Assembly: GCA_963745405.1 (NCBI GenBank)
Contig: CAVUWY010000002.1
Coordinates: forward strand, 930,001-994,000
DNA length: 64,000 nt
Reading direction: 5' to 3'
Source: C-114 sp963745405
GTDB taxonomy: Bacteria; Chloroflexota; Limnocylindria; Limnocylindrales; CSP1-4
Position 1 is the stretch's first letter, and each line of letters starts with the position of its first letter. The notes under the pieces are model-generated. The model ran no database searches. It was not told the DNA's origin and saw nothing but the letters and a program-made list of their open reading frames with translations. A program made the translations under genes and the position numbers. Shown in pieces: positions 1-7,309 of this stretch.

Positions 1-263
1 TCCTCTCGCGCGGCGCCCGGGTCCGCGTACCAGGCCGCATCGACCCACGCATAGCCGGTCCACGCGGGCGGCAACTCGTCGACCCGGTAGATCGCCGTGT
101 TCGGGCAGGCGGCTTCGCAGGACCCGCAGTCGATGCACGCTTCTGGGTCGATGTAGAGCTTCCGGTCAAGCGCCTCATCGGTGGTGATGCAGTCGACCGG
201 ACAGACGTCCACACAGGCGCGGTCCATCTTGTCGAGGCATGGTTCGGCGATCACGTAGGCCAT
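1..263 (-). CDS. 7Fe-type ferredoxin, 3' end outside the window
   Basis: Small cytoplasmic electron carrier. The visible 87 residues start MAYVIAEPCLDKMDRACVDV and contain Cys9, Cys17 and Cys21-Pro (a 3Fe-4S-type half with wide first spacing) followed by C43-x2-C46-x2-C49-x3-C53-Pro (a 4Fe-4S set). The start ATG at 261-263 is preceded by GGAG eight bases upstream. The tail after the second cluster (LPPAWTGYAWVDAAWY) is typical of the longer bacterial 7Fe ferredoxins. The gene runs off the left edge, so its length and partner are unknown. It lies downstream of, and on the same strand as, the histidine kinase, with a 131-base gap holding a repeat shared with the kinase operon promoter region. 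Confidence 0.85.
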   Translation of the reverse strand, partial: MAYVIAEPCLDKMDRACVDVCPVDCITTDEALDRKLYIDPEACIDCGSCEAACPNTAIYRVDELPPAWTGYAWVDAAWYADPGAARE

Positions 264-359
264 CGAAGTCGCTCCATGTCATCGGCCGCCGCGATCCGTC
301 GACGGCGGTCTTTGTCGAGAAGACTCGGCGTCGCGGATGGGATCGGCGTGTGGCCCTCA

Positions 360-371
360 TGAGCGTTCTCA
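360..371. promoter_or_regulatory. 12-bp repeat TGAGCGTTCTCA, copy 1
   Basis: Exact 12-mer in the gap between the ferredoxin and the sensor kinase. The same 12-mer occurs at 2414-2425, upstream of the response regulator. TGAG and CTCA form inverted arms around a 4-base centre. It could be a binding site for the adjacent OmpR-type regulator; this is inference from position and identity only. Confidence 0.4.
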
Positions 372-394
372 CATCGTCAGGGACCGGACGTCGC

Positions 395-1690
395 TCACTG
401 CCGGGCCGGCAGCGTCACCTCGAAGCGGGCTCCTCCACCGGGAGCCGCGGTCGCCACGATCCATCCTCCGTGAGCACTCGCGATGCGGCGCGCGATGGCA
501 AGACCGAGGCCGGCCCCTTTCGGACGGCTCGCCGCCCCGGCGAGGCGGGCGAACGGCTCGAACACGCGCTCGCGGTCCTCCGCGGGGATGCCGGGGCCAT
601 GATCGGAGACCGTGAGGACGACATCCCCACCACGGCGACCGACGGTCACCTCGGCGGGCGTGCCTGGTGGGGCGTGATCGATGGCATTGTCGACGAGGAT
701 GAGGACGAGCTGGAGGAGGCGATCACGGTCGCCCTCCAGGAGCCGACGTTCGGGCGCGTCGACGATGAGATCGACATCTCGCTCTCGGGCGAGCGGCTCG
801 ACCCGGCGAGCGGCCGTTCGGGCGAGCTCGGCGAGGTCGATGCTCGACCGGTCGAGGACGAGGTCGGCCGAGCCGGTCGACGAGAGCATCAGGAGGTCCC
901 CGACGAGCCGCCCGAGCCGATCGCTCTCGGCGACGATGTCCTTCACCAGCGGAGTGCCCTCGGACGTCACGAGGCCTTCGCGCTCGAGAACCTCGGCGGT
1001 GGCATGGATCACCGCGGCGGGCGTCCGCAGCTCGTGGGACGCGTCCGCCACGAAGCGCAGCTGCGCATCGAAGGTTCGACGGATCGGCTGGAGCGCGCGA
1101 CGCGTGACGATGAGGGTCACCAGCGCCGCGCCCAGGAGCCCGATGACGGCCACGACGACGATGGCGACGACAAGGCTGCCCGATTGGGCGTCGTGGAGGG
1201 TGAGCACGAGCCCGGCCTGGACATATCCGACGGGATGAGCCGCCGGACCGACCGGCAACGTGAGCAGCCGCACCGGCACGCCGCCGAGATCAACCGTCCT
1301 CAGGTCGCCGCCCGCGGTGGACACCCCGCCCATGGCGGCAAGGACGGGCAGGCCGGGCAGTCTCACTCGGGATGGGTCGGCGAGGACGTGGCCATCCGCG
1401 TCGAGGGTGAGGACGAAGGTGTCCGACGAGCCCGGGACGACCTCCTCCGAGTCTCCGCTTTCCTGGGCGGCCGGGAGCTCGCCATCCAGCCGCACCACAG
1501 CCGCTTCGGCTGTCGAGCGCAGCGCGCGATCGACGTCGGCGTCGAGTGCCCGCAGCGCGACGAGCGCGGTGATCACCCCGATCCCGATGACGAGGAGCGC
1601 GACGAGGGCGAGGCTCGTCAAGTACAGCCGTCGTCCGGTGACCCCGACGAGCCGGCCGACCGCGTCCGCCCGTCGTGGTCGGTCAGCCAT
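395..1690 (-). CDS. sensor histidine kinase
   Basis: Membrane sensor kinase of 431 residues, partner of the response regulator it overlaps by 8 bases. Transmembrane helix 1 is at about 20-43 (LYLTSLALVALLVIG), an extracytoplasmic domain at about 45-165, helix 2 at about 170-195, a HisKA phosphoacceptor motif SHELRTP near 216, and an HATPase domain with N box (VDNAIDHAP), DHGPG and GLGLA motifs to the C-terminus. The ATG at 1690 is chosen because it lies inside the regulator's stop region, as expected for translational coupling. The signal is unknown; a redox-enzyme module (ApbE, ferric-reductase-like) is divergently encoded next door, suggesting redox or envelope sensing, which is inference. 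Confidence 0.9.
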   Translation of the reverse strand: MADRPRRADAVGRLVGVTGRRLYLTSLALVALLVIGIGVITALVALRALDADVDRALRSTAEAAVVRLDGELPAAQESGDSEEVVPGSSDTFVLTLDADGHVLADPSRVRLPGLPVLAAMGGVSTAGGDLRTVDLGGVPVRLLTLPVGPAAHPVGYVQAGLVLTLHDAQSGSLVVAIVVVAVIGLLGAALVTLIVTRRALQPIRRTFDAQLRFVADASHELRTPAAVIHATAEVLEREGLVTSEGTPLVKDIVAESDRLGRLVGDLLMLSSTGSADLVLDRSSIDLAELARTAARRVEPLARERDVDLIVDAPERRLLEGDRDRLLQLVLILVDNAIDHAPPGTPAEVTVGRRGGDVVLTVSDHGPGIPAEDRERVFEPFARLAGAASRPKGAGLGLAIARRIASAHGGWIVATAAPGGGARFEVTLPARQ

Positions 1691-2357
1691 CCGCCCGGAG
1701 GCTGTAGCCGACGCCCCGCACCGTTCGCAATCGATCAGATCGACCGAGCTCGCTGAGCTTGCGCCGCAGGTAGTGGACGTAGAGGTCGACGACATTGGAG
1801 TAAACGTCGGGCTCGGCGCCCCAGACCCCGTCGAGGATCTGGCGCCGGGTGAGGACCTGACCCTGGTGGCGAATCAGGTACCCGAGCAGCGCGAACTCGC
1901 GGGCGGAGAGGTCGACGGAGCGCTCGCCGACGCGGGCGATATGGCGCGACTCGTCGAGCTCGACGTCGCCGGCGGCCAGCCGGGGCTCGGTCGGGCCACC
2001 TTCACGCCGCGAGAGCGCCCGGACGCGGGCGAGGAGCTCCGAGAATGCGAACGGCTTGGGCAGGTAGTCATCGGCGCCGGCATCGAGACCGGCGACCCGC
2101 TGCTCGACGGAGCCCAGCGCGGTGAGCATCAGGACGGGCGTCCGGACGCCCTTCCGACGAAGCAGGCGGATGACAGCCAGGCCGTCGATGTCGGGCAGCA
2201 TCCGATCGACGATGGCGACGTCGTAGTCGCCGGTCGTGCCCAGGCCGACGGCGGTGACCCCGTCCGGCGCGGAGTCCACGACATGCCGTTCGGCGACGAG
2301 GACTCGCCGGATGAGGGCGGCCATCTTCGGTTCGTCTTCGACCAGGAGGATGCGCAT
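1683..2357 (-). CDS. OmpR/PhoB-family response regulator
   Basis: DNA-binding response regulator of 224 residues. The receiver domain starts MRILLVEDEP, has phosphoacceptor Asp51 in the segment AIVDRMLPDIDG and the conserved Lys in LPKPF. The winged-helix output domain (about 125-224) includes LSAREFALLGYLIRHQGQVL and ends LRTVRGVGYSL. First gene of a two-gene operon with the kinase. The ATG at 2357 fits a -10-like TACGAT ending eight bases upstream, so the mRNA may be nearly leaderless. Target genes are unknown; the 12-bp repeat flanking the operon is a candidate site. Confidence 0.93.
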   Translation of the reverse strand: MRILLVEDEPKMAALIRRVLVAERHVVDSAPDGVTAVGLGTTGDYDVAIVDRMLPDIDGLAVIRLLRRKGVRTPVLMLTALGSVEQRVAGLDAGADDYLPKPFAFSELLARVRALSRREGGPTEPRLAAGDVELDESRHIARVGERSVDLSAREFALLGYLIRHQGQVLTRRQILDGVWGAEPDVYSNVVDLYVHYLRRKLSELGRSDRLRTVRGVGYSLRADG

Positions 2358-2365
2358 CGCTCCCG

Positions 2366-2371
2366 ATCGTA
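2366..2371 (-). promoter_or_regulatory. -10-like TACGAT for the response regulator
   Basis: Reads TACGAT on the minus strand, eight bases before the ATG at 2357. This matches a geometry seen repeatedly in the window (TAnnnT 6-8 bases before a start codon), which points to leaderless or near-leaderless transcription. No convincing -35 is seen. Confidence 0.45.
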
Positions 2372-2413
2372 GGTGCGGCCACGGTCGCCGTCGAGGGCAG
2401 AAGGCACTGTATT

Positions 2414-2425
2414 TGAGCGTTCTCA
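2414..2425. promoter_or_regulatory. 12-bp repeat TGAGCGTTCTCA, copy 2
   Basis: Identical to 360-371. It lies in the divergent gap between the response regulator (minus) and the first small gene of the ApbE module (plus), so one bound regulator could control both. Inference. Confidence 0.4.
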
Positions 2426-2502
2426 TCGGCGGCACACGCCGAGCCCATCGGCGCCGCCGAGGCTCGTGTGGTCACAACCGCTCGCTCCTCGAGGTCCTTC
2501 CG

Positions 2503-2778
2503 ATGATCGATCGCCTTGCACTCCTCGTCGCCAGCCTGGCGGCTGTCGGCGTCCTCGTCGTCGGGCTGACCCTGGCCGGCTTCCCGTCCCGGGGAACCGC
2601 CGCGACCGACGCCGTGGCGCCGGCGGCGGCGACCGTCGCTGCCGATCCGAGCCCACAGGTCCAGATCGACCCGGTCTACGTGGCACCTCCGAAACCGCCG
2701 TCCACCGTCGTCGTCCATCGGACCGTCGGCCCGAGTGGCGGCGAACATGAGGCAGATTCCGATGGCGGCGGGGACTGA
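2503..2778 (+). CDS. small membrane-anchored protein upstream of ApbE
   Basis: 91 residues. An N-terminal helix (LALLVASLAAVGVLVVGLTL, about 5-24) should anchor it, leaving a Pro/Ala/Thr-rich outer segment (AAATVAADPSPQVQIDPVYV, then PPKPPSTVVVHRTVGP) and an acidic Gly tail. I recognise no family. It is the first gene of a tightly packed four-gene operon (TGATG overlap with the next gene) ending in ApbE and a ferric-reductase-like membrane protein, so it may be an electron-carrier scaffold or assembly factor. No S/T-G-A-T flavinylation motif is visible. The ATG follows the weak purine run CGAGGTCC. Confidence 0.6.
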   Translation: MIDRLALLVASLAAVGVLVVGLTLAGFPSRGTAATDAVAPAAATVAADPSPQVQIDPVYVAPPKPPSTVVVHRTVGPSGGEHEADSDGGGD

Positions 2779-3275
2779 TGGCCGGCGACCGGACCAGCCA
2801 CCCGCTGCCGCCACCACCGGTGACCCGGCGGCCCCTTCCACCGCGACCCGCGACCGCGCGGCCGCTGCCGCCACGACCGACGGCCGATGCGGGCCTGCAG
2901 AGCGACGCCGGCGCCTCGTCGCCGGCTGACCCACCTTCCCCGACAGCCGGACCGACCGTCGACGGCCGCCGCCCGGCTCCTCGCCCTGTCGCCCGCCCTG
3001 ATGCCCGGCCGATGCGGACGCTCCTCGGCTTGACCGGCCTCGCCGCATTCACCGCCTTCTGCACGGCGGTCATCTCGCCGCCCTCGGGTGTGGATACGAG
3101 CGCGGCCACGGTCGAGACCCAGGTGCTGCCTGCCCCATCAGTGATCCATGTCAAGCGATACGTGCAGCTCCAGCCCGGCCAGACCGCGCCACCCCAGTCC
3201 GTCGTCCAGGCCGCGCCGGCAGCGACGCCACGGGTGGTGGTGATCACCCGGACCCGGCAATCGGGCCTGCCGTGA
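2778..3275 (+). CDS. proline-rich membrane-anchored protein of the ApbE operon
   Basis: 165 residues. The first 75 residues are a Pro/Arg/Ala-rich tail with repeated PLPPRP-like units, then one hydrophobic helix (LLGLTGLAAFTAFCTAVI, about 82-100), then about 65 polar residues ending in VVVITRTRQ. The topology suggests a cytoplasmic proline-rich arm and an external C-terminus. The C-terminal half (TVETQVLPAPSVIHVKRYVQ) resembles that of the preceding gene product (PQVQIDPVYVAPPKPPSTVV), so the two may be diverged copies of one module. It overlaps the previous gene by TGATG and the next by GTGA. No family recognised. Confidence 0.55.
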   Translation: MAGDRTSHPLPPPPVTRRPLPPRPATARPLPPRPTADAGLQSDAGASSPADPPSPTAGPTVDGRRPAPRPVARPDARPMRTLLGLTGLAAFTAFCTAVISPPSGVDTSAATVETQVLPAPSVIHVKRYVQLQPGQTAPPQSVVQAAPAATPRVVVITRTRQSGLP

Positions 3276-4279
3276 GGATGGCGAGCGCAGCGCCACCCGC
3301 CGTGGTGGCCGCCGCAGGTGGGCCGTCCGTCTCGGACACGGGGGTCGTGTCGGCCGAGGCCGATCTCATGGGTGGGCGGGTCGGGATCTTCCTGCGACCA
3401 GCCCGCGCGCCAGAGGCGGCCGATCCGGACGTCGCATCGTTCGCGGCGCGGCGAGACGCTGACCGGGCCTTGCGCCGGATCGCACGCTGGGCGGACCGCC
3501 TGACGCGATTCTCGGCGACGTCGGACCTCGAGCGCCTCAATGCCGATCCGTCCCCCACGGTTCGTGTCGGGGCGACGCTCGCCGCGGTCCTTCGGGCAGC
3601 GCGAGAGGCCACCCTCGCCAGCGGTGGCATCGTCGACCCGACGCTCCTCGAGGCGCGCCTTCGCGCGGAGCATCCAAGCGAGGAGACGTCCGAGACGTCC
3701 CGCGGCGACAGCAGTTGGTCGCTCGCCGCGGTTCGGCGCGGCGGCAGGGTCAACCGACGCCCGGGCATCCGATTCGACCTCGGTGGTGTGGCGAAGGGCT
3801 GGATCGCCGACCGGGCCATCTGCGCATTGACGGCCCACCCTGTCGCCATCGTCGACGCCGACGGCGACCTCGCGATCGCCCTTGCCTACGGCGAGCGGTG
3901 GCGGATCGCGATCGCGGACCCGCTACGGCGCGGGTCGAACGTCGCGGTCCTCGAACTCACCGGTCTCGACCCCGGTGGCAGAGAGCGATACGGCGTGGCC
4001 ACGTCGGGGACGACCGTCCACCGCTGGACGCACCACGGGGCCGTCGCTCACCACCTCATCGACCCGCGGACCCAACGACCGGCGCTCACCGATGTCATCC
4101 AGGCCACCGTCCTCGCGGATTCTGCGGCCCGCGCGGAGGCTGCCGCCAAGACCATCGTCATCCTCGGCACGACCGCCGGCGCCGAGGTCGTCGACGCCCC
4201 CGGGATCCGGGCGTCGATCCTCGTGACCGACGAGGGCCGTCTCCTGGCATCGCCGTCGACCCTCCGGTGGCTGGCATGA
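3272..4279 (+). CDS. apbE: FAD:protein FMN transferase (ApbE family)
   Basis: 335 residues. ApbE enzymes use FAD to attach FMN covalently to a Thr/Ser of redox proteins. Visible family marks are an N-terminal core with DADRALRRIARWADRLTRFS and SDLERLN, the FAD/metal segment FDLGGVAKGWIADRA (near 168) and the C-terminal ATSGTTVHRW...HHLIDPRTQRP block. The start is taken as the GTG overlapping the upstream TGA (GTGA); an ATG at 3278 is an alternative. No classical lipobox is seen. It sits between two membrane-anchored small proteins and a ferric-reductase-like heme protein, so the flavinylated target may be in this operon, although none has a clear FMN-binding domain. Confidence 0.88.
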   Translation: MRMASAAPPAVVAAAGGPSVSDTGVVSAEADLMGGRVGIFLRPARAPEAADPDVASFAARRDADRALRRIARWADRLTRFSATSDLERLNADPSPTVRVGATLAAVLRAAREATLASGGIVDPTLLEARLRAEHPSEETSETSRGDSSWSLAAVRRGGRVNRRPGIRFDLGGVAKGWIADRAICALTAHPVAIVDADGDLAIALAYGERWRIAIADPLRRGSNVAVLELTGLDPGGRERYGVATSGTTVHRWTHHGAVAHHLIDPRTQRPALTDVIQATVLADSAARAEAAAKTIVILGTTAGAEVVDAPGIRASILVTDEGRLLASPSTLRWLA

Positions 4280-4974
4280 GGTATCGCGGACTGTCGCCCG
4301 CGACGGCGCTGACGCGCTGGGGCCTGACTGCGATCGCGCTCGGGATCACGCTCGGGGCGACTGCGCCGACTGCGATGTCGGGGCTCGCCGGCCTCCTGAC
4401 GACCCAGTCGAGTACGGTCCCGTGGATCGCGTCGCGCCTGCTCGGTTTCGTCGCGTATCTCGCTCTCGCCGGGTCGGTGGTGTATGGGCTCCTCCTCTCG
4501 ACGAAGCTGCTCGATGCGGTCGCCCACCGGCCCGTGACGTTCACCCTCCACCAGGATCTCGCCTCGATCGGCCTCGGCCTCGCCGCCGTCCACGGGGCGC
4601 TGCTCGGACTCGACCACAGCGTGCCCGCGTCCGTCGGGCAGCTCCTCGTCCCGTTCACGACGGCCTACCGACCCCTGTGGGTCGGCCTCGGCCAGCTCGC
4701 GTTCTGGCTGTCTGTGACTGTGGTGGCGAGCTTCTACCTGCGGCGCCGGATCGGCCAGCGTGCCTGGCGGACGCTCCACTACACGACGTTCCTCGCGTTC
4801 GTCGGCGCGACCGCACACGGCATCGGATCGGGGACCGACACGGCCGGCGGGGCTTGGTGGCTCTATGTCGTGGCAGGTACAGCCGTCGCGTTCCTCCTCA
4901 CCTATCGGATCGTGCAGGCGTTCGCCTCGCGCACTGCTGGCCGACCTGGGGCGATCCACACCGCGGATCCATAG
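4276..4974 (+). CDS. ferric-reductase-like heme b membrane protein
   Basis: 232 residues with about six transmembrane helices. Heme-ligand candidates are His pairs in FTLHQDLASIGLGLAAVHGA and RTLHYTTFLAFVGATAHGIG, the spacing expected for two b hemes of the ferric reductase-like transmembrane domain (the MsrQ/FRD type). It overlaps apbE by ATGA. A paralogue lies at 38188-38763 beside a second ApbE. Likely role: passing electrons across the membrane to or from a flavinylated partner; the direction is unknown. Confidence 0.82.
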   Translation: MRYRGLSPATALTRWGLTAIALGITLGATAPTAMSGLAGLLTTQSSTVPWIASRLLGFVAYLALAGSVVYGLLLSTKLLDAVAHRPVTFTLHQDLASIGLGLAAVHGALLGLDHSVPASVGQLLVPFTTAYRPLWVGLGQLAFWLSVTVVASFYLRRRIGQRAWRTLHYTTFLAFVGATAHGIGSGTDTAGGAWWLYVVAGTAVAFLLTYRIVQAFASRTAGRPGAIHTADP

Positions 4975-5044
4975 GCGGCGCGGCGCGGCGAGTGACCGAG
5001 GCGCCGCCTCACTAGCTGCCCCCGCACCGTGACGGCGACTCCCG

Positions 5045-5050
5045 TACGAT
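5045..5050 (+). promoter_or_regulatory. -10-like TACGAT for the MOSC gene
   Basis: TACGAT ends eight bases before the ATG at 5059. It lies inside the reading frame of a longer alternative start (GTG at 5029) and therefore supports the shorter protein. Confidence 0.45.
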
Positions 5051-5058
5051 TGGCCGAG

Positions 5059-5820
5059 ATGATCTCCGTCGGACGCCTGTCCATCGCCCCGGTCAAGGGC
5101 CTGGCCCTCCAGCACCCGGATTCGATCGAGCTGACCGAGGACGGGGTCCGCGAGGACCGGCGGTTCTTCCTCATCGACGAGACCGGCCGCCTTGTCGACG
5201 GCCTCATCGCCGCCGAACTCGTCCGGATCGAGCCGTGGACGGACCCGGACGGGACCTGCCTCCGGTTGACGCTACCCGGCGGCACCGTCGTCGACGGCGA
5301 TGTCCGGACGGACGAGGCCATAGAGACGCGCATGTACGGGCGAACGGTCCTCGGGCACGTCGTCGAGGGGCCGTGGGCGGAGGCCCTCGGAGCCGTGGCG
5401 GGCCGAACCGTCCGCCTGATCAGGACCGACGAGCCAGGCGGCACGAGGAGTCAGCACCAGGCGTCGCTGGTCAGCGACGGATCGCTCGGCCGGCTCGGCG
5501 TTCAGCTCGGGGTGGGGACGGTCGACGGCCGTCGCTTCCGGATGCTCATCGAGCTTCGCGGCGGCGCCGACCACGAGGAGGACACCTGGATCGGCGGACG
5601 TGTCGAGCTCGGCGAGACGGTCCTCCGGATCTCCGGACCGATCCCTCGCTGCGCGATCACGACGCATGACCCCGATTCGGGCCAGCGCGACCTCGATACG
5701 CTCCAGGCGATCCGCGAATACCGCGGCCTGCGGGACGGCAAGGACCTCGATTTCGGCGTCTACGGGGAGATCGAGCGGCCCGGCCGGATCGCCGTCGGGG
5801 ACGAGCTGTCCGTCCTCTGA
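5059..5820 (+). CDS. MOSC domain-containing protein
   Basis: 253 residues from the ATG at 5059 (MISVGRLSIAPVKGL). The N-terminal beta-barrel segment (to about 110) and the C-terminal MOSC domain, with VSDGSLGRLG and the conserved Cys in GPIPRCAITTHDPDSG, match the MOSC_N-MOSC architecture of molybdenum-cofactor sulfurase C-terminal and mARC-like proteins. Such proteins bind the molybdenum cofactor or transfer sulfur. No molybdenum enzyme is nearby. A GTG 30 bases upstream could extend the protein by ten residues but lies before the -10-like hexamer. Confidence 0.82.
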   Translation: MISVGRLSIAPVKGLALQHPDSIELTEDGVREDRRFFLIDETGRLVDGLIAAELVRIEPWTDPDGTCLRLTLPGGTVVDGDVRTDEAIETRMYGRTVLGHVVEGPWAEALGAVAGRTVRLIRTDEPGGTRSQHQASLVSDGSLGRLGVQLGVGTVDGRRFRMLIELRGGADHEEDTWIGGRVELGETVLRISGPIPRCAITTHDPDSGQRDLDTLQAIREYRGLRDGKDLDFGVYGEIERPGRIAVGDELSVL

Positions 5821-5833
5821 GCGACGGCCGCGG

Positions 5834-6628
5834 TCAGCCCGCCTCGATGGTGAACCGGCAGCCGAACAGGTCGGCCGTCGCAGATCGGGCGCCGGTGGAC
5901 GAGAGGTGGATCGTCGTCCGCGGTGAGGGCGGCGCGGCCGCGTCGATCGGCTCGGGGACCCGCAGGACGACCGACTGGTCGCCGATCGCGACCGTGACCC
6001 AGTCGCCGGCGGCCTCCCTCGACGACGAGGGAGCGGGCACGAGTCCGACCGCCCGCTGATACGCCCTCGAGAGCGCGAGCGGGTCGGCCACGATGAGATC
6101 GAGGCCCGTCAGGCGGAGCGAGCCGCCCATCGGGTGGGTCTCGACGGCACGTGCCGCCCGCTCGGCCGCCGTCCACTCCGCGGCGGTCACGTCGTGCTCG
6201 ATGAGGAACGGCGGCTCGGCCGCGCCGACGGCTCCGGCACGGGCGAGACTCCAGCGGACGAGCCGGCCGTCCGGCCGACGGCGTTCCCCGGGGAAGGGGT
6301 CGCTCATCGTCGAACCAGCCGACCGCAGCGAGGAAACGTCGGCCGCGAGGTCGTCCGAGGCGAGCACGAAGGTCACGAAGCCCGAACCTTCCGTGTCGAG
6401 GACCTCGATCGTCGGGCCGCCGAGGAAGGAGTCGGCCGCCGCGGCCCGGTCGACGATCGTGATGAGCTCGAGGTAAGAATCGGCGAACCAGGCCAGTCGG
6501 TTGGCCGTCCCGGCACCCGGGTGGACGCCGCCGCCGCCTGCCGCGATCCCGACCCGGTCCCGGAGTTCCGCGACCGCCGCATCGAGGTCCGGGACGGCGA
6601 TGGCGAGATGGTCGATCCCCGTCAGCAC
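5834..6628 (-). CDS. VOC/glyoxalase-like protein
   Basis: 264 residues starting at GTG 6626-6628 (reading VLTGIDHLAIAVPDLDAAVA). The N-terminal half carries the vicinal-oxygen-chelate signature GIDHLAIAVPDLD and later YLELITI; the C-terminal half (LTGLDLIVADPLALSRAYQR, then TTIHLSS) is a second, degenerate repeat. This is like the Glyoxalase_3 family; the substrate is unknown. It ends only 13 bases from the convergent MOSC gene and starts 4 bases after the peroxiredoxin stop, so it is probably cotranscribed with the peroxiredoxin. Confidence 0.8.
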   Translation of the reverse strand: MLTGIDHLAIAVPDLDAAVAELRDRVGIAAGGGGVHPGAGTANRLAWFADSYLELITIVDRAAAADSFLGGPTIEVLDTEGSGFVTFVLASDDLAADVSSLRSAGSTMSDPFPGERRRPDGRLVRWSLARAGAVGAAEPPFLIEHDVTAAEWTAAERAARAVETHPMGGSLRLTGLDLIVADPLALSRAYQRAVGLVPAPSSSREAAGDWVTVAIGDQSVVLRVPEPIDAAAPPSPRTTIHLSSTGARSATADLFGCRFTIEAG

Positions 6629-6632
6629 CCGC

Positions 6633-7226
6633 TCAGGCGCCTGCGGGCGGCTCGGTCCGGGAGCGCAGCCAGTCCACGACCTGCTCGGCGTCACGGTCGG
6701 ACGGGAAGACCGGGTAGAAGACCTGCTCGATCCGGCCGCCCTCGATGACGAGCGTCAGACGGCGCAGGAGCGTGAGCCCCTCGGTATCGAACGTCGGCAG
6801 GCGCAACGCGGTGGCGAGGGCGAGGTGGTCGTCGGAGAGGATCGGATAGGGCAGTCCGAGCCGGTCGACGAGCTCACGCTGGTAGGCCGTGTCCTGGGTC
6901 GATAGCCCGACGACGCGGACTCCGAGCGCCGTCAGCTCGGCGAAGTGGTCGCGGTAGGCGCAGGCCTGCGGCGTGCAGCCGCGGGCGCCGGGGATCGCGT
7001 TCCAGGCAGCCGTCCCGCCGGGCGGCTCCTCGCCCGGGCGGCCCGTCCGCGGATAGGCGAACACGACCGTCCGAGGGGCCGCCGCATCGTCGAGGCTGAC
7101 GTCGACGCCGTCGGTCGACCGGAGTGTGATCGCCGGCATCGCCAGGCCGGAAAGGTGGTCGCAGGCGCCATCGTCGAGCGGGACCGGCAGGTCTGGCGGC
7201 AGCGACAGGAGGTCGGCGGGCTGCAT
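6633..7226 (-). CDS. peroxiredoxin (AhpC/TSA, BCP/PrxQ-like)
   Basis: 197 residues. Thiol peroxidase reducing peroxides in the cytoplasm. The motif RGCTPQACAYRDHF gives a peroxidatic Cys with a candidate resolving Cys five residues later, as in PrxQ/BCP. The following GLSTQDTAYQRELVDRLGLP and PILSD segments are thioredoxin-fold landmarks. The N-terminus is longer than in typical BCP and contains the loop PRTGRPGEEPPGGTAAW, common in the high-GC version. First gene of a two-gene unit with the VOC protein; TACCAT lies 7 bases before the ATG. Confidence 0.88.
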   Translation of the reverse strand: MQPADLLSLPPDLPVPLDDGACDHLSGLAMPAITLRSTDGVDVSLDDAAAPRTVVFAYPRTGRPGEEPPGGTAAWNAIPGARGCTPQACAYRDHFAELTALGVRVVGLSTQDTAYQRELVDRLGLPYPILSDDHLALATALRLPTFDTEGLTLLRRLTLVIEGGRIEQVFYPVFPSDRDAEQVVDWLRSRTEPPAGA

Positions 7227-7233
7227 CGCGCCG

Positions 7234-7239
7234 ATGGTA
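7234..7239 (-). promoter_or_regulatory. -10-like TACCAT for the peroxiredoxin
   Basis: Reads TACCAT on the minus strand, seven bases before the ATG at 7226. Same leaderless geometry as other starts in this window. Confidence 0.4.
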
Positions 7240-7297
7240 GCCGGACAGCCGCCATCCGGCCTTCCGCCATCGGCATCTGGAGGCCACCTGGGGCCGC

Positions 7298-7303
7298 TAC
7301 GAT
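7298..7303 (+). promoter_or_regulatory. -10-like TACGAT for the enoyl-CoA hydratase
   Basis: TACGAT lies six bases before the ATG at 7310, implying a leaderless transcript. No purine-rich ribosome site fits between hexamer and start. Confidence 0.5.
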
Positions 7304-7309
7304 GCGCGC

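Noticed and set aside
239..1756. Long plus-strand reading frame over the sensor kinase
   Set aside because: It is antisense to a clear histidine kinase with all motifs; in this GC-rich DNA opposite frames are often open. Its sequence has no recognisable domain.
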